The notes: a model not told the origin generated them from the sequence alone. Shown: positions 1 to 7,652, counted from the first letter of the stretch. The stretch is DNA of 33,355 nt from an uncultured Ruminococcus sp. (GCA_902776945.1 CACYSH010000027.1:1-33355), one strand, 5' to 3'. Numbers and translations are program-made.

Positions 1-263
1 CCTGCGCCGCCGCCCTGACCCCATTTTCGCCATTGCTTTGCGAGTTCGGCAGCTTTCGGATAATCAAAGTTATATTTATAGTTTTCAACATTTCCAACGC
101 AAATGTTGCGCCTGCGCCGCCGCCCTGACCCCATTTTCGCCCTTGCTTTGCGAGTTCGGCAGCTTTCGGATAATCAAAGTTATATTTATAGTTTTCAACA
201 TTTCCAACACAAAGGTTGCGCCTGCGCCGCCGCCCTGACCCCATTTTCGCCATTGCTTTGCAA
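1..263. repeat. 110-bp tandem repeat, about 2.4 copies
   Basis: A unit of 110 bp starts at 1, 111 and 221, the last copy being cut after about 40 bp. Copies differ at only a few bases. Each unit has a GC-rich head (CCTGCGCCGCCGCCCTGACC) and an AT-rich tail containing TATATTTATAGTTTTCAAC. Because copy one begins at the first base, the array probably extends outside the window. Reading frames through it are repetitive and look non-coding. Function unknown. Confidence 0.9.
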
Positions 264-331
264 GAATCGTATGATCTGCGCCGATTTTTTTGTAAATTTA
301 TGTGACATATCACAAATCGTTCTCCAGCCTA

Positions 332-360
332 TTGACAATCAGCTGTTTATATGTTATCAT
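332..360 (+). promoter_or_regulatory. sigma-A promoter of the metal-efflux operon
   Basis: A consensus -35 TTGACA (332-337) is followed by a 17-bp spacer and a -10 TATCAT (355-360). Transcription would start near 367, giving a leader of about 28 nt before the regulator's ATG at 395. Confidence 0.8.
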
Positions 361-378
361 ATGAACAGATGAACATAT
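359..378. promoter_or_regulatory. putative ArsR/SmtB operator
   Basis: The imperfect inverted repeat ATATGAACA (359-367) / TGAACATAT (370-378), in 9-2-9 layout with 7 of 9 positions symmetric, sits on the promoter's -10 edge and transcription start. This AT-rich TGAACA-type palindrome is what SmtB-family repressors bind, so autorepression relieved by metal is inferred. A second, wider pair ATATGTT (349-355) / AACATAT (372-378) overlaps it. Confidence 0.65.
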
Positions 379-394
379 GAAAGGAAGTGAGCAG

Positions 395-757
395 ATGACT
401 GCGGAGATACATCAGCATTATACGGAGGAACACAGCCATTCGCACGAACCTCACACCCGCGAAAGCGGCATTATCCCGGAAGAAAGCACGCTCGTCGATC
501 TCGCAGAGTTCTTCAAGGTATTCGGCGACGTAACAAGAATACGCATACTTTACGCGCTGCTCGATACCGAGCTTTGCGTCGGCGACCTTTCCCAGCGGCT
601 CGGACTTTCGCAGACCGCCTGCTCGCATCAGCTCAGAGTGCTTAAAAACAACAAGCTCGTGCGGTTCAGGCGCGAGGGCAAGGTGGTCTACTACTCGCTC
701 TCGGACGACCATGTAAGAAGCATTATTGAAACGGGTCTTGAACACGTTACCGAATAA
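395..757 (+). CDS. SmtB-type ArsR family metal-sensing repressor
   Basis: A 120-residue winged-helix transcriptional repressor that should release DNA when zinc (or Cd/Pb) binds. The HTH spans roughly residues 55-85, with ELCVGDL followed by LSQTACSHQLRVLK, then a beta wing ending VVYYSL. The C-terminal helix carries Asp104, His106, His117 and Glu120, the same residues and the same numbering as the alpha-5 zinc site of cyanobacterial SmtB. Cys61 occupies the alpha-3N position. The N-terminus (residues 6-20) is rich in histidine, which may add a metal ligand. I chose ATG 395 because AAGGAAGTGA lies just upstream; the in-frame ATG at 377 has no ribosome binding site and lies inside the operator. 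It is the first gene of a four-gene operon, 11 bp before the methyltransferase. The metal identity is inferred. Confidence 0.93.
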   Translation: MTAEIHQHYTEEHSHSHEPHTRESGIIPEESTLVDLAEFFKVFGDVTRIRILYALLDTELCVGDLSQRLGLSQTACSHQLRVLKNNKLVRFRREGKVVYYSLSDDHVRSIIETGLEHVTE

Positions 758-768
758 GGAGGAAAAAT

Positions 769-1368
769 ATGGTTTGGGATACTTTTTCACCGATCTACGA
801 CGCTGCCGAAACGCTTTACAATAAGGACGTTTACCTCACTACGGGGAAAATCGTCGCGGAATACGTCGGCGCGGGGGATATTGTCCTTGAATGTGCCTGC
901 GGAACGGGCGCTATCAGCCGTTTTGTCGCCCCGAAATGCAAAAGGCTCATCGCTACCGATGTGTCGAAGGGTATGCTCCGCGAGGCGCAGAAAAACTGCG
1001 CGGAGTTCGCGAACGTCAGCTTCTACATGGCAGACCTCACGGCGCTCAAATGCAGCGACAACTGCTTTGACAAGGTGATAGCGGGAAACGTTATCCACCT
1101 GCTTGACGACCCGCAGACGGCTTTGAAGGAGCTTGAAAGGGTCTGTAAGCACGGCGGTAAGATAATCGTCCCGACCTACATAAACGCCGCCAAGCCCTCG
1201 CAGAAGGCTGTCACCGAATTACTCAGGAGCTTCGGCGTGGATTTCAAGTCGGAATTTGATATGCACTCCTACCGCGAGTTTTTCGCCGAAATGGGCTATG
1301 AAAATGTCGAATATCGTATCGCGGGCGGCAGAATGGACTGCGCTGTCGCGATAATCACAAAATTCTGA
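769..1368 (+). CDS. class I SAM-dependent methyltransferase
   Basis: A 199-residue Rossmann-fold methyltransferase of the UbiE/MenG-like type. Motif I is VLECACGTG (residues 39-47), the acidic ribose-binding residue is Asp64 in ATDVSKGM, and an ADL motif follows near residues 88-90. The substrate cannot be read from the sequence. It lies between the metal sensor and the metal ATPase, with a strong AAGGAGG site and 11-14 bp gaps, so it is co-transcribed with metal export. It may act on a metal(loid), on a small-molecule chelator or on an unrelated quinone-like acceptor. It lacks the three conserved cysteines expected of an ArsM arsenite methyltransferase in their usual arrangement, so arsenic methylation is not supported. 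Confidence 0.85.
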   Translation: MVWDTFSPIYDAAETLYNKDVYLTTGKIVAEYVGAGDIVLECACGTGAISRFVAPKCKRLIATDVSKGMLREAQKNCAEFANVSFYMADLTALKCSDNCFDKVIAGNVIHLLDDPQTALKELERVCKHGGKIIVPTYINAAKPSQKAVTELLRSFGVDFKSEFDMHSYREFFAEMGYENVEYRIAGGRMDCAVAIITKF

Positions 1369-1382
1369 AAGGAAGTAATATT

Positions 1383-1613
1383 ATGGCAATCGTTAAGAAA
1401 GTGTTTGAAATGGAAGACCTCGACTGCGCCAACTGCGCGAGAAAAATGGAAGAAGCTGTCTCAAAGATCGAGGGCGTTCAGAGCTGCATGATAACATTCA
1501 TGACGCAGAAAATGACCCTCGAATACGATGAGGACAGCGAAAAGAAGATATTCAAGGAGATACAGAAAGCCGTTAAAAAGGTCGAGCCGGACACATCGGT
1601 AAACTTTGACTGA
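1383..1613 (+). CDS. stand-alone heavy-metal-associated (HMA) domain protein
   Basis: A 76-residue ferredoxin-like HMA peptide. It carries the metal-binding loop DLDCANCA with Cys15 and Cys18. An aspartate just before the first cysteine is common in zinc/cadmium/lead-type HMA domains, as opposed to MxCxxC copper domains. It is either a soluble metallochaperone or a detached regulatory domain for the ATPase encoded 62 bp downstream, which has no HMA of its own. Its ribosome binding site AAAGGAAG lies just after the methyltransferase stop. Confidence 0.9.
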   Translation: MAIVKKVFEMEDLDCANCARKMEEAVSKIEGVQSCMITFMTQKMTLEYDEDSEKKIFKEIQKAVKKVEPDTSVNFD

Positions 1614-1625
1614 TAACGAATGAAC

Positions 1626-1653
1626 AGCGCCGTGCGGGTCTCCGTGCGGCGCT
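1626..1653 (+). other. intercistronic hairpin before the ATPase gene
   Basis: AGCGCCGTGCGG (1626-1637) pairs with CCGTGCGGCGCT (1642-1653) around a GTCT loop. In RNA this makes a 12-bp stem including two G-U pairs. No T-tract follows, so it is not an intrinsic terminator. A role in mRNA processing or in setting differential expression between the HMA peptide and the ATPase is inferred. Confidence 0.6.
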
Positions 1654-1675
1654 AAGACCCGAAAGGAAGAGCGCT

Positions 1676-3580
1676 ATGAACATAAAGCTGTCAAAAAAGC
1701 AGAAAAAAATGCTGTACCGCATAATCGGGGCAATCGTGCTGCTTGTCGCAGCATTGATCGTTTCGCACGTTTTCGAGCTGCCGCGCCCCGCGCTTATCGG
1801 GATATTTCTGCTCCCGTTCGCCTGCGCGGGCTGGGACGTTGTGAAAAAAGCAGTAATGAACATCGGTCACGGACAGCTTTTTGACGAGAATTTCCTTATG
1901 ACCGTTGCAACGATTGGCGCTATGGCGGTCGGCGAGTACAGCGAGGGCGCGGCGGTCATGATATTCTATCAGACGGGCGAGCTTTTCCAGAACATTGCCA
2001 CCACTCGTTCGAGGAAATCCGTTGCGGCGCTTATGGACATTCGCCCCGACAGCGCGGTGGTTCTCCGCGGCGGCGAGCGCATAGAGGTTCACCCGTCGGA
2101 GATCGAGCCGGGCGAGCTTATTGAAGTTCGTGCGGGCGAAAAGCTCCCGCTTGACGGCGTTATCGTCGAGGGCGGCAGCTCGCTCAACACGGCGGCGCTC
2201 ACGGGCGAAAGTATGCCCCGCGAGGTCGCGGCGGGCGACGAGGTGTTGAGCGGCTGCGTGAATCTTTCCGGCACGCTCAAAATTCGCACGACAAAGCCCT
2301 TCGGCGAGTCTACGGTCTCCAAGATCCTGCAAATGGTCGAGAACGCCGCGTCAAAAAAAGCGCGTTCCGAGAATTTCATCACGAAGTTTGCGAAGGTCTA
2401 CACTCCGGCGGTCGTGGGAGCGGCGGTGCTGCTGGCGGCTGTCCCCCCGCTCGTTACAAACATAGCGTTCACCGATTCGCTCATGCGGGCGCTGAATTTC
2501 CTTGTTGTCTCCTGCCCGTGTGCGCTTGTTATCTCGGTGCCGATGAGCTTTTTCGGCGGCATCGGCGGAGCCTCGCGAAAGGGCGTGCTTATCAAGGGCG
2601 GCAACTACATGGAATCGCTTTCGCAGGTCGGCACGGTCATTTTTGACAAGACAGGTACGCTCACACGCGGCGAATTTTCGGTAACGAAAGTCATTCCGAA
2701 CGGCTGCACCGAAGAGGAGCTTCTTTCGGCGGCGGCTTCTGCCGAGAGCGGTTCAAATCACCCGATTGCGCGTTCACTTATCCGCGAAGCCGAGCTGCGC
2801 GAGATCGGCTTTTCGGCGGCGGCAGACCACAAAGACCACTCGGGTATGGGTATTTCCTGCAAGGCGAACGGCAGCGAGATCCTCGCGGGCAACGCGGCGC
2901 TGATGTCGGCAAACGGCATTGAGTTCAGTAAGCAGGAGCTTACCGGAACGGTCGTTCACATCGCACGCGGCGGGAAATATTTAGGCGCTGTGAACATCAG
3001 TGACACCGTGAAGCCCGACAGCCGCGAGACTATCTCGAAGCTGCGCGAAATGGGTATCCGCACGGTGATCCTCACGGGCGACAGCAAAGCCGCGGGCGAA
3101 GCGGCGGCGCGTGAGCTTGGCGTGGACGAGGTATTCACCGAGCTTATGCCGCAGGACAAGGTAGCCAAAGCGGAGGAAATAATCGCGGCGGGCAAGGGCA
3201 GAGTGGCTTTCGCGGGCGACGGCATAAACGACGCGCCTGTTCTCTCCCGTGCCGACGTAGGCATAGCAATGGGCGCATACGGTGCCGACGCGGCTATCGA
3301 AGCCGCCGACATAGTTCTCATGGACGACAAGCCCTCGGGCATAGTCACGGCGATAGGCATTTCCCGCAAGACAATAGGCATTGTGAAGCAGAATATCGCG
3401 TTTGCGCTGGGCGTGAAAGCGCTGGTGCTGCTGACGAGTGCTTTCGGTATCACGAATATGTGGGCGGCGGTCTTTGCGGACGTAGGCGTGGCAGTTCTTG
3501 CCATACTGAATGCCATGCGGGCATTAGGCAAAAAGCCCAAGGAGCCGACAGCGGAAGAGCTTGTCCCGGCGGCGGCATAG
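1676..3580 (+). CDS. cadA: P1B-2 type Zn/Cd/Pb-exporting ATPase
   Basis: A 634-residue heavy-metal P-type ATPase of the cytoplasmic membrane that exports soft divalent cations. Visible in order: two N-terminal helices (about 12-55), the actuator TGES (176-179), the metal-binding CPC (280-282), the phosphorylation motif DKTGT starting at Asp324, the HP motif at His362, and the hinge GDGINDAP from 514. Near the C-terminus, NIAFALGVK and FADVGVA match the ZntA/CadA pattern, with a lysine in M7 and Asp-x-Gly in M8, which points to P1B-2 specificity rather than copper. There is no N-terminal HMA domain (ZntA is about 730 residues); that domain is encoded separately upstream. AAAGGAAG precedes the ATG. 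It is the last gene of the SmtB-controlled operon and is followed by a terminator. cadA and zntA are equally defensible names. Confidence 0.95.
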   Translation: MNIKLSKKQKKMLYRIIGAIVLLVAALIVSHVFELPRPALIGIFLLPFACAGWDVVKKAVMNIGHGQLFDENFLMTVATIGAMAVGEYSEGAAVMIFYQTGELFQNIATTRSRKSVAALMDIRPDSAVVLRGGERIEVHPSEIEPGELIEVRAGEKLPLDGVIVEGGSSLNTAALTGESMPREVAAGDEVLSGCVNLSGTLKIRTTKPFGESTVSKILQMVENAASKKARSENFITKFAKVYTPAVVGAAVLLAAVPPLVTNIAFTDSLMRALNFLVVSCPCALVISVPMSFFGGIGGASRKGVLIKGGNYMESLSQVGTVIFDKTGTLTRGEFSVTKVIPNGCTEEELLSAAASAESGSNHPIARSLIREAELREIGFSAAADHKDHSGMGISCKANGSEILAGNAALMSANGIEFSKQELTGTVVHIARGGKYLGAVNISDTVKPDSRETISKLREMGIRTVILTGDSKAAGEAAARELGVDEVFTELMPQDKVAKAEEIIAAGKGRVAFAGDGINDAPVLSRADVGIAMGAYGADAAIEAADIVLMDDKPSGIVTAIGISRKTIGIVKQNIAFALGVKALVLLTSAFGITNMWAAVFADVGVAVLAILNAMRALGKKPKEPTAEELVPAAA

Positions 3581-3592
3581 ATCAAAAATATT

Positions 3593-3626
3593 ATCCCCGG
3601 TTTGACCACCGGGGATTTTTTTCTTT
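3593..3626 (+). terminator. intrinsic terminator of the metal-efflux operon
   Basis: ATCCCCGGT (3593-3601) pairs with ACCGGGGAT (3608-3616) around a 6-nt loop. A T-rich tract follows directly. It lies 12 bp after the ATPase stop codon. Confidence 0.92.
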
Positions 3627-3639
3627 AGCAAAAGGCAGC

Positions 3640-3780
3640 ATAAGTTAGCAAACGTAGCAAATGGCAGCTTAAGCAAGCAAAAGTTAGCAAATGTAGCTGA
3701 TAATGATACTGTTACTGATACTGATAATGAAACTGAAATATGATGCTGTTACTGATATTGTTATTGAGAATGAGAATAAA
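3640..3780. repeat. degenerate short repeats in intergenic DNA
   Basis: GTTAGCAAACGTAGC (3644-3658) recurs as GTTAGCAAATGTAGC (3683-3697), a 39-bp period. The next 80 bp are built from variants of GATACTGTTACTGATACTG and GATAATGA. No convincing gene is present. The pattern suggests decayed microsatellite-like expansion. Confidence 0.6.
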
Positions 3781-3816
3781 TCTGTAATAAAATCAAACAA
3801 CGACAACGCAATACAA

Positions 3817-3932
3817 CATACATAATAATCTGCATTATTATGTATGGGCGAGCATGGCACGAACTTGTTCGTGCAGTCGCCCGTGAACGAACCGTCGGCG
3901 GCACAATCAAGCGGCGGGAGCAAGCCCCCGCC
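3817..3932. repeat. composite of three stem-loops (palindromic intergenic element)
   Basis: Three inverted repeats lie side by side. CATACATAATAAT (3817-3829) pairs with 3834-3846 around CTGC. GGGCGA (3846-3851) pairs with TCGCCC (3877-3882), enclosing the palindrome GCACGAAC/GTTCGTGC (3857-3874). GGCGGG (3913-3918) pairs with CCCGCC (3927-3932). Related palindromes occur at 27740 and 33305, so this looks like a dispersed REP/MITE-like unit with no coding content. Confidence 0.65.
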
Positions 3933-3950
3933 CTACACCAATAGTAAAAC

Positions 3951-3983
3951 AAAAAAGACCCCCGCGGTCTTCACGCAGGGGTC
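3951..3983 (-). terminator. intrinsic terminator of the ribosomal protein operon
   Basis: On the minus strand GACCCCTGCG pairs with CGCGGGGGTC (one G-U pair) around a 7-nt loop. Six Ts follow. It lies 9 bp after the rplQ stop and ends the 16-kb S10-spc-alpha transcript. Confidence 0.92.
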
Positions 3984-3991
3984 GGAATTTA

Positions 3992-4333
3992 TCAGATAAG
4001 AGAGATTATTGCCATCTCGGCAGCGTCGCCGCGACGCGGTCCGATCTTTACGATCTTCGTGTAACCGCCCTGACGACCCTCATAAGTGGGTGCGATCTCA
4101 TCAAAGAGCTTCTTGGCAACTGCCTCCTTGGTAACGTAGGAGAATACCTGACGCTTGGAATGCAGGTCGCCTGCCTTGCCGAGAGTTATCATTTTCTCGG
4201 TCATGGCGCTGACTTCCTTAGCTCTTGTAACAGTTGTTTCGATCTTTCCGTTTTCGAGAAGATATGTTACCATCGCTCTGAGCATAGCTCTTCTGTGGTC
4301 GGTGGTTCTTCCCAGCTTTCTTGTACCCGGCAT
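3992..4333 (-). CDS. rplQ: 50S ribosomal protein L17
   Basis: A 113-residue L17 protein of the large subunit, near the exit-tunnel side. It begins with the family signature [18 protein letters not shown] and ends in [14 protein letters not shown]. An upstream in-frame TTG at 4342 abuts the Shine-Dalgarno sequence with no spacer, so ATG 4333, 9 nt after GGAAGGAG, is the start. It is the last gene of the alpha operon, 21 bp after rpoA, which is the usual pairing. Confidence 0.97.
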   Translation of the reverse strand: MPGTRKLGRTTDHRRAMLRAMVTYLLENGKIETTVTRAKEVSAMTEKMITLGKAGDLHSKRQVFSYVTKEAVAKKLFDEIAPTYEGRQGGYTKIVKIGPRRGDAAEMAIISLI

Positions 4334-4354
4334 GATCTTCAACTCCTTCCTAAG

Positions 4355-5314
4355 TTAATTGTCTTCTTCGGAACTGAGGTCATAGCCCAGCGAGTGGAGC
4401 TTTTCCTTGACCTCGTCGAAAGACTTCTTGCCAAGGTTCCTGACCTTCATCATTTCTTCTTCGGATTTTTCTATAAGGTCGTTCACAGTGTTGATACCCG
4501 CACGCTTCAGGCAGTTAAACGAGCGCACGGATAAGTCAAGTTCCTCAATGGTCATCTCAAGGATCTTTTCTTTGCCCTTGTCGTCCTTTTCAACCATGAT
4601 CTCTTCAACATGAGTATCCTCCGAGAGGTCGATGAAGAGAGTAAGATGCTCGTTGAGGAGTTTGGCTGCCATTGAAACGGCTTCCTTAGCGGATATGGTA
4701 CCATCGGTCCATACCTCCAAGGTGAGCTTGTCGTAGTCTGTGATCTGACCTACACGGGTGTTATCAACGGTGTAGTTCACCTTAAGCACGGGCGTGTAAA
4801 TGCTGTCAACAGCGATAACGCCGATAGGTGCGTTGGGTGTCAGAGACTTGTTCTTTTCTGCGGAAACATAGCCTCTGCCGCGGTCGATAACTATTTCCAT
4901 ATACAGCTTTGCGCCTGCGCTGAGTGTTGCGATGTGCATATCGGGAACGAGTATGTCTACCTCGGAATCCGCTTTAATGTCGCCCGCAGTGACCTCGCAC
5001 TCGCCTTCGGCTTCGATGTATATGGTTTTGGGTCCTTCACCGTACAGCTTTGCCGTGAGTCCCTTTAGGTTAAGGATAATTTCGGTTACGTCTTCCTTAA
5101 CTCCCGGAATGGTTGTAAGCTCGTGATGCACGCCGTCGATCTTGACAGATGTAACGGCAACACCCGGTAACGAGGAGAGCAGTACCCTTCTCAAGCTGTT
5201 GCCCAGCGTAATGCCGTAGCCGCGCTCGAGAGGCTCAAGGACGAAACGACCGTAAGTGCCGTTACTCTTGAGCTCTTCTGTTTCTATTTCAGGCTTTTCG
5301 ATCTTTTCAAGCAT
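4355..5314 (-). CDS. rpoA: DNA-directed RNA polymerase subunit alpha
   Basis: A 319-residue alpha subunit. The N-terminal domain (about 1-230) dimerises to nucleate RNA polymerase assembly and contains [21 protein letters not shown] charged linker leads to the C-terminal domain (about 250-315), which carries the helix-hairpin-helix [20 protein letters not shown] that contacts UP elements and activators. AGGAGGG precedes the ATG. The gap to rpsD is a rather long 130 bp. Confidence 0.98.
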   Translation of the reverse strand: MLEKIEKPEIETEELKSNGTYGRFVLEPLERGYGITLGNSLRRVLLSSLPGVAVTSVKIDGVHHELTTIPGVKEDVTEIILNLKGLTAKLYGEGPKTIYIEAEGECEVTAGDIKADSEVDILVPDMHIATLSAGAKLYMEIVIDRGRGYVSAEKNKSLTPNAPIGVIAVDSIYTPVLKVNYTVDNTRVGQITDYDKLTLEVWTDGTISAKEAVSMAAKLLNEHLTLFIDLSEDTHVEEIMVEKDDKGKEKILEMTIEELDLSVRSFNCLKRAGINTVNDLIEKSEEEMMKVRNLGKKSFDEVKEKLHSLGYDLSSEEDN

Positions 5315-5444
5315 TTAGAACCCTCCTGTTTAAAACTGCGTACACACACCGAACAAGCCGGCGGATGCCGCTTTCTTTATCTTTACGATGTCTTATGCAA
5401 AGCAATGTAAACGGATAACGGACAGTCCCTTGTAAGAACTGCTA

Positions 5445-6122
5445 TTATCTCGAATACAGCTCGACGATGAGGTGCTCCTCTACCTGGTAATCAAGATCTT
5501 CCTTAACGGGTGCCCTGAGAACCTTAGCTTCCTTGCTGTCCTTGTTTACTTCGAGCCAAGTGGGAACAAGTCTGTCCTTCGTACCGCCGTTGCCGTCCTC
5601 GCCCTCGGTGATGAGCTTGAACTTAGCGCTCTTCTTGAAGCTGTCGGCTACGCTGATAACGTCGCCTACCTTAACGGTATAGGAAGGAATGTCAACTCTC
5701 TTGCCGTTTACGAGGAAGTGACCGTGAGAAACAAGCTGACGGGCTTCTCTTCTGGTAAGAGCCATACCCATTCTGAAAGCCACGTTATCGAGTCTTTCTT
5801 CAAGAAGGGTGATGAGGTTTTCACCAGCCTGACCCTCCATCTTCTGAGCCTTCTCATAGATGTGTCTGAACTGCTTTTCGAGAACGCCATAGATGAAGCG
5901 GAGCTTCTGCTTTTCCTTCAGCTGAAGACCATATTCGGAGATCTTTCTTCTCATTCCTGCGTGAGGATCTCTGAATTCAAGGTTATCGGTAACGCCTCTC
6001 TTGCCCAGCTTGTCGAGCTTTGCCTTTCTTTCGGGAGTAAGAGTAGTGCTTACGCCCATTACCATGGGGCTGATGCCGAGTTCGCGGCAAGTTTTCAGTA
6101 TGGGTTTCTTATTAACTGCCAT
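5445..6122 (-). CDS. rpsD: 30S ribosomal protein S4
   Basis: A 225-residue S4, a primary 16S rRNA-binding assembly protein. The S4 RNA-binding domain is visible as RLDNVAFRMGMALTRREARQLVSHGHFLVNGKRV, starting near residue 110. Two features are unusual. The N-terminus (MAVNKKPILKTCRELGISP) has a single cysteine in place of the zinc-binding cysteine cluster of many S4 proteins. An acidic Gly-rich insertion (EGEDGNGGTKD) lies near residue 175, making the protein longer than the usual 200-209. A 100-bp gap separates it from rpsK. Confidence 0.97.
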   Translation of the reverse strand: MAVNKKPILKTCRELGISPMVMGVSTTLTPERKAKLDKLGKRGVTDNLEFRDPHAGMRRKISEYGLQLKEKQKLRFIYGVLEKQFRHIYEKAQKMEGQAGENLITLLEERLDNVAFRMGMALTRREARQLVSHGHFLVNGKRVDIPSYTVKVGDVISVADSFKKSAKFKLITEGEDGNGGTKDRLVPTWLEVNKDSKEAKVLRAPVKEDLDYQVEEHLIVELYSR

Positions 6123-6222
6123 TTTAAATTACCTCCGTTTTTTGATGTCAGTATCGGATCTTTGCGCAAAGGGCGGCGCTTATCCGACTTTGAGTAAACA
6201 TTGGGAACACTCAAATTGATTA

Positions 6223-6612
6223 TTATACACGTCTTCTCTTGGGGGGACGGCATCCGTTGTGGGGGATCGGGGTAACGTCCTTTATCATGCGTACCTCAAG
6301 CTCCTCGGACTGAAGCGCTCTGATAGCAGCCTCTCTGCCTGCGCCGGGTCCCTTAACGTATACCTCAACGATCTTAAGACCATGCTCCTTAGCGGCTCTT
6401 GCAGCTGTCTCGGCAGCGGTCTGAGCGGCGAAGGGAGTGCTCTTCTTGGAGCCGCGGAAGCCTAAGCCGCCGGCGGAAGCCCAAGAAATGGCGTTGCCCT
6501 GCATATCGGTGATGGTAACGATGGTGTTATTGAAGGTGGACTGGATATGAACCTGTCCCTGTTCGATGTTCTTTCTTTCGCGTCTGCGGCGAATAACCTT
6601 TTTCTGAGCCAT
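6223..6612 (-). CDS. rpsK: 30S ribosomal protein S11
   Basis: A 129-residue S11 of the 30S platform, where mRNA leaves the decoding region. It shows [16 protein letters not shown] near the start, [14 protein letters not shown] in the middle and the conserved basic tail [11 protein letters not shown]. It lies 18 bp after rpsM, as in most Firmicutes. Confidence 0.98.
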   Translation of the reverse strand: MAQKKVIRRRRERKNIEQGQVHIQSTFNNTIVTITDMQGNAISWASAGGLGFRGSKKSTPFAAQTAAETAARAAKEHGLKIVEVYVKGPGAGREAAIRALQSEELEVRMIKDVTPIPHNGCRPPKRRRV

Positions 6613-6630
6613 GTTCTTGTAAGTCCCTCC

Positions 6631-6999
6631 TTACTTCTTCTTGTTAGCGATGGTCTTTACAGGTCCCTTGCGGGTTCTGGCGTTGGTCTTGGTTCTCTGT
6701 CCTCTTACGGGGAGACCTCTTCTGTGGCGCACGCCTCTGTAACAGCCGATCTCAACAAGTCTCTTTATGTTAAGAGCTACTTCTCTTCTGAGGTCGCCCT
6801 CAACGGTAATGTTGTGGTCAATATACTCACGCAATTTAGCAACGTCGTCCTCCGACAGATCCTTTACTCTGATGTCGGGGTCAACGCCTGTCTCCGCAAG
6901 AATTTTTGCGGAGGTCTTCTGACCGATGCCAAAAATATAGGTAAGTCCTATCTCGACTCTCTTATCCTTGGGCAGGTCTATACCGGCAATACGAGCCAT
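6631..6999 (-). CDS. rpsM: 30S ribosomal protein S13
   Basis: A 122-residue S13 of the 30S head that contacts the P-site tRNA and L5. It starts [19 protein letters not shown], has the helix-two-turns-helix [14 protein letters not shown] and ends with the basic tail [23 protein letters not shown] precedes the ATG. It lies 20 bp after rpmJ. Confidence 0.98.
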   Translation of the reverse strand: MARIAGIDLPKDKRVEIGLTYIFGIGQKTSAKILAETGVDPDIRVKDLSEDDVAKLREYIDHNITVEGDLRREVALNIKRLVEIGCYRGVRHRRGLPVRGQRTKTNARTRKGPVKTIANKKK

Positions 7000-7019
7000 T
7001 CAATTACACCTCCAAAAAA

Positions 7020-7133
7020 TTATCCCTGACGCTGCTTGTGCTTGGGGTTCTGGCAGATAACCATGATCTTGCCGTGTCTTTTGATAACCTTGCACTTTTC
7101 GCACATGGGCTTAACGGAAGGTCTTACTTTCAT
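7020..7133 (-). CDS. rpmJ: 50S ribosomal protein L36
   Basis: A 37-residue zinc-type L36. The peptide starts [17 protein letters not shown] and ends [10 protein letters not shown]. Zinc ligands are Cys11, Cys14, Cys27 and His32 (C-x2-C...C-x4-H). AGGAGGT lies just upstream of the ATG at 7133. Its place between infA and rpsM is the standard one. Confidence 0.96.
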   Translation of the reverse strand: MKVRPSVKPMCEKCKVIKRHGKIMVICQNPKHKQRQG

Positions 7134-7209
7134 TTGAAATACCTCCTTTTGTGTACGCCGCTTAAGTTCCTCCGAACCCGGCGGCTCTTGGCTGATGAGG
7201 CGGGCTTTA

Positions 7210-7428
7210 TTACTTAGCCCTCCAGGTGATTCTTCCCTTTGTAAGATCGTAAGGCGACATTTCGACCGTAACCTTATCGCCGGGGACGATACGAATATAA
7301 TTCATACGCAGCTTTCCGCTGATGTTAGCGAGTATCTTGTGTCCGTTCGCCAGCTCTACTCTGAACGTAGCGTTCGGAAGCGCCTCGGTAACTTCGCCCT
7401 CCAGCTCGATTACATCTTGTTTAGACAT
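7210..7428 (-). CDS. infA: translation initiation factor IF-1
   Basis: A 72-residue OB-fold IF-1 that fills the ribosomal A site during initiation. It has the family signature [16 protein letters not shown] and [37 protein letters not shown] lies before the ATG. It is separated from map by 224 bp of structured DNA with no KOW-domain gene, which some relatives carry there. Confidence 0.97.
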   Translation of the reverse strand: MSKQDVIELEGEVTEALPNATFRVELANGHKILANISGKLRMNYIRIVPGDKVTVEMSPYDLTKGRITWRAK

Positions 7429-7563
7429 TTATCCACATTCCTTTCGGCAGCGGATCATCAGCCCCGCATCGTGTGGGATACGGTCTGCCGATTCACGCTT
7501 TGGGTCTTAAACCTAAATCAGCTTGCGCTTTACTGTTTTCAGGCGATCTTTTGCCAAAAGGTA

Positions 7564-7624
7564 CCGGACAGGTGAAATGCTCCGCCGTGCAAAGCAACGT
7601 AATTTTTTTGCGGCGGACTGTCCG
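7564..7624. other. long bulged hairpin in the map-infA spacer
   Basis: CGGACAG (7564-7570) and TCCGCCG (7581-7587) pair with CGGCGGA (7611-7617) and CTGTCCG (7618-7624), leaving a 10-nt bulge on one side. The enclosed TGCAAAGCAACGTAA resembles TGCAAAGCAATGTAA in the rpsD-rpoA spacer (5396-5410). On the minus strand it lies inside the operon mRNA and has no T-tail after the stem, so processing or autoregulation is more likely than termination. Confidence 0.5.
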
Positions 7625-7652
7625 AAGCCTTCTGTCTGACGCGCCTTAAAGC

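Noticed and set aside
38-372. Open frames through the left-edge repeat
   Set aside because: They only translate the 110-bp repeat and have no ribosome binding site or protein-like composition.
769-1368. Arsenite methyltransferase (ArsM)
   Set aside because: The expected conserved cysteine arrangement is not seen, and the operon's sensor and pump are of the Zn/Cd/Pb type.
7429-7652. KOW-domain ribosome-associated gene between map and infA
   Set aside because: Some relatives have one, but no frame here gives such a protein.
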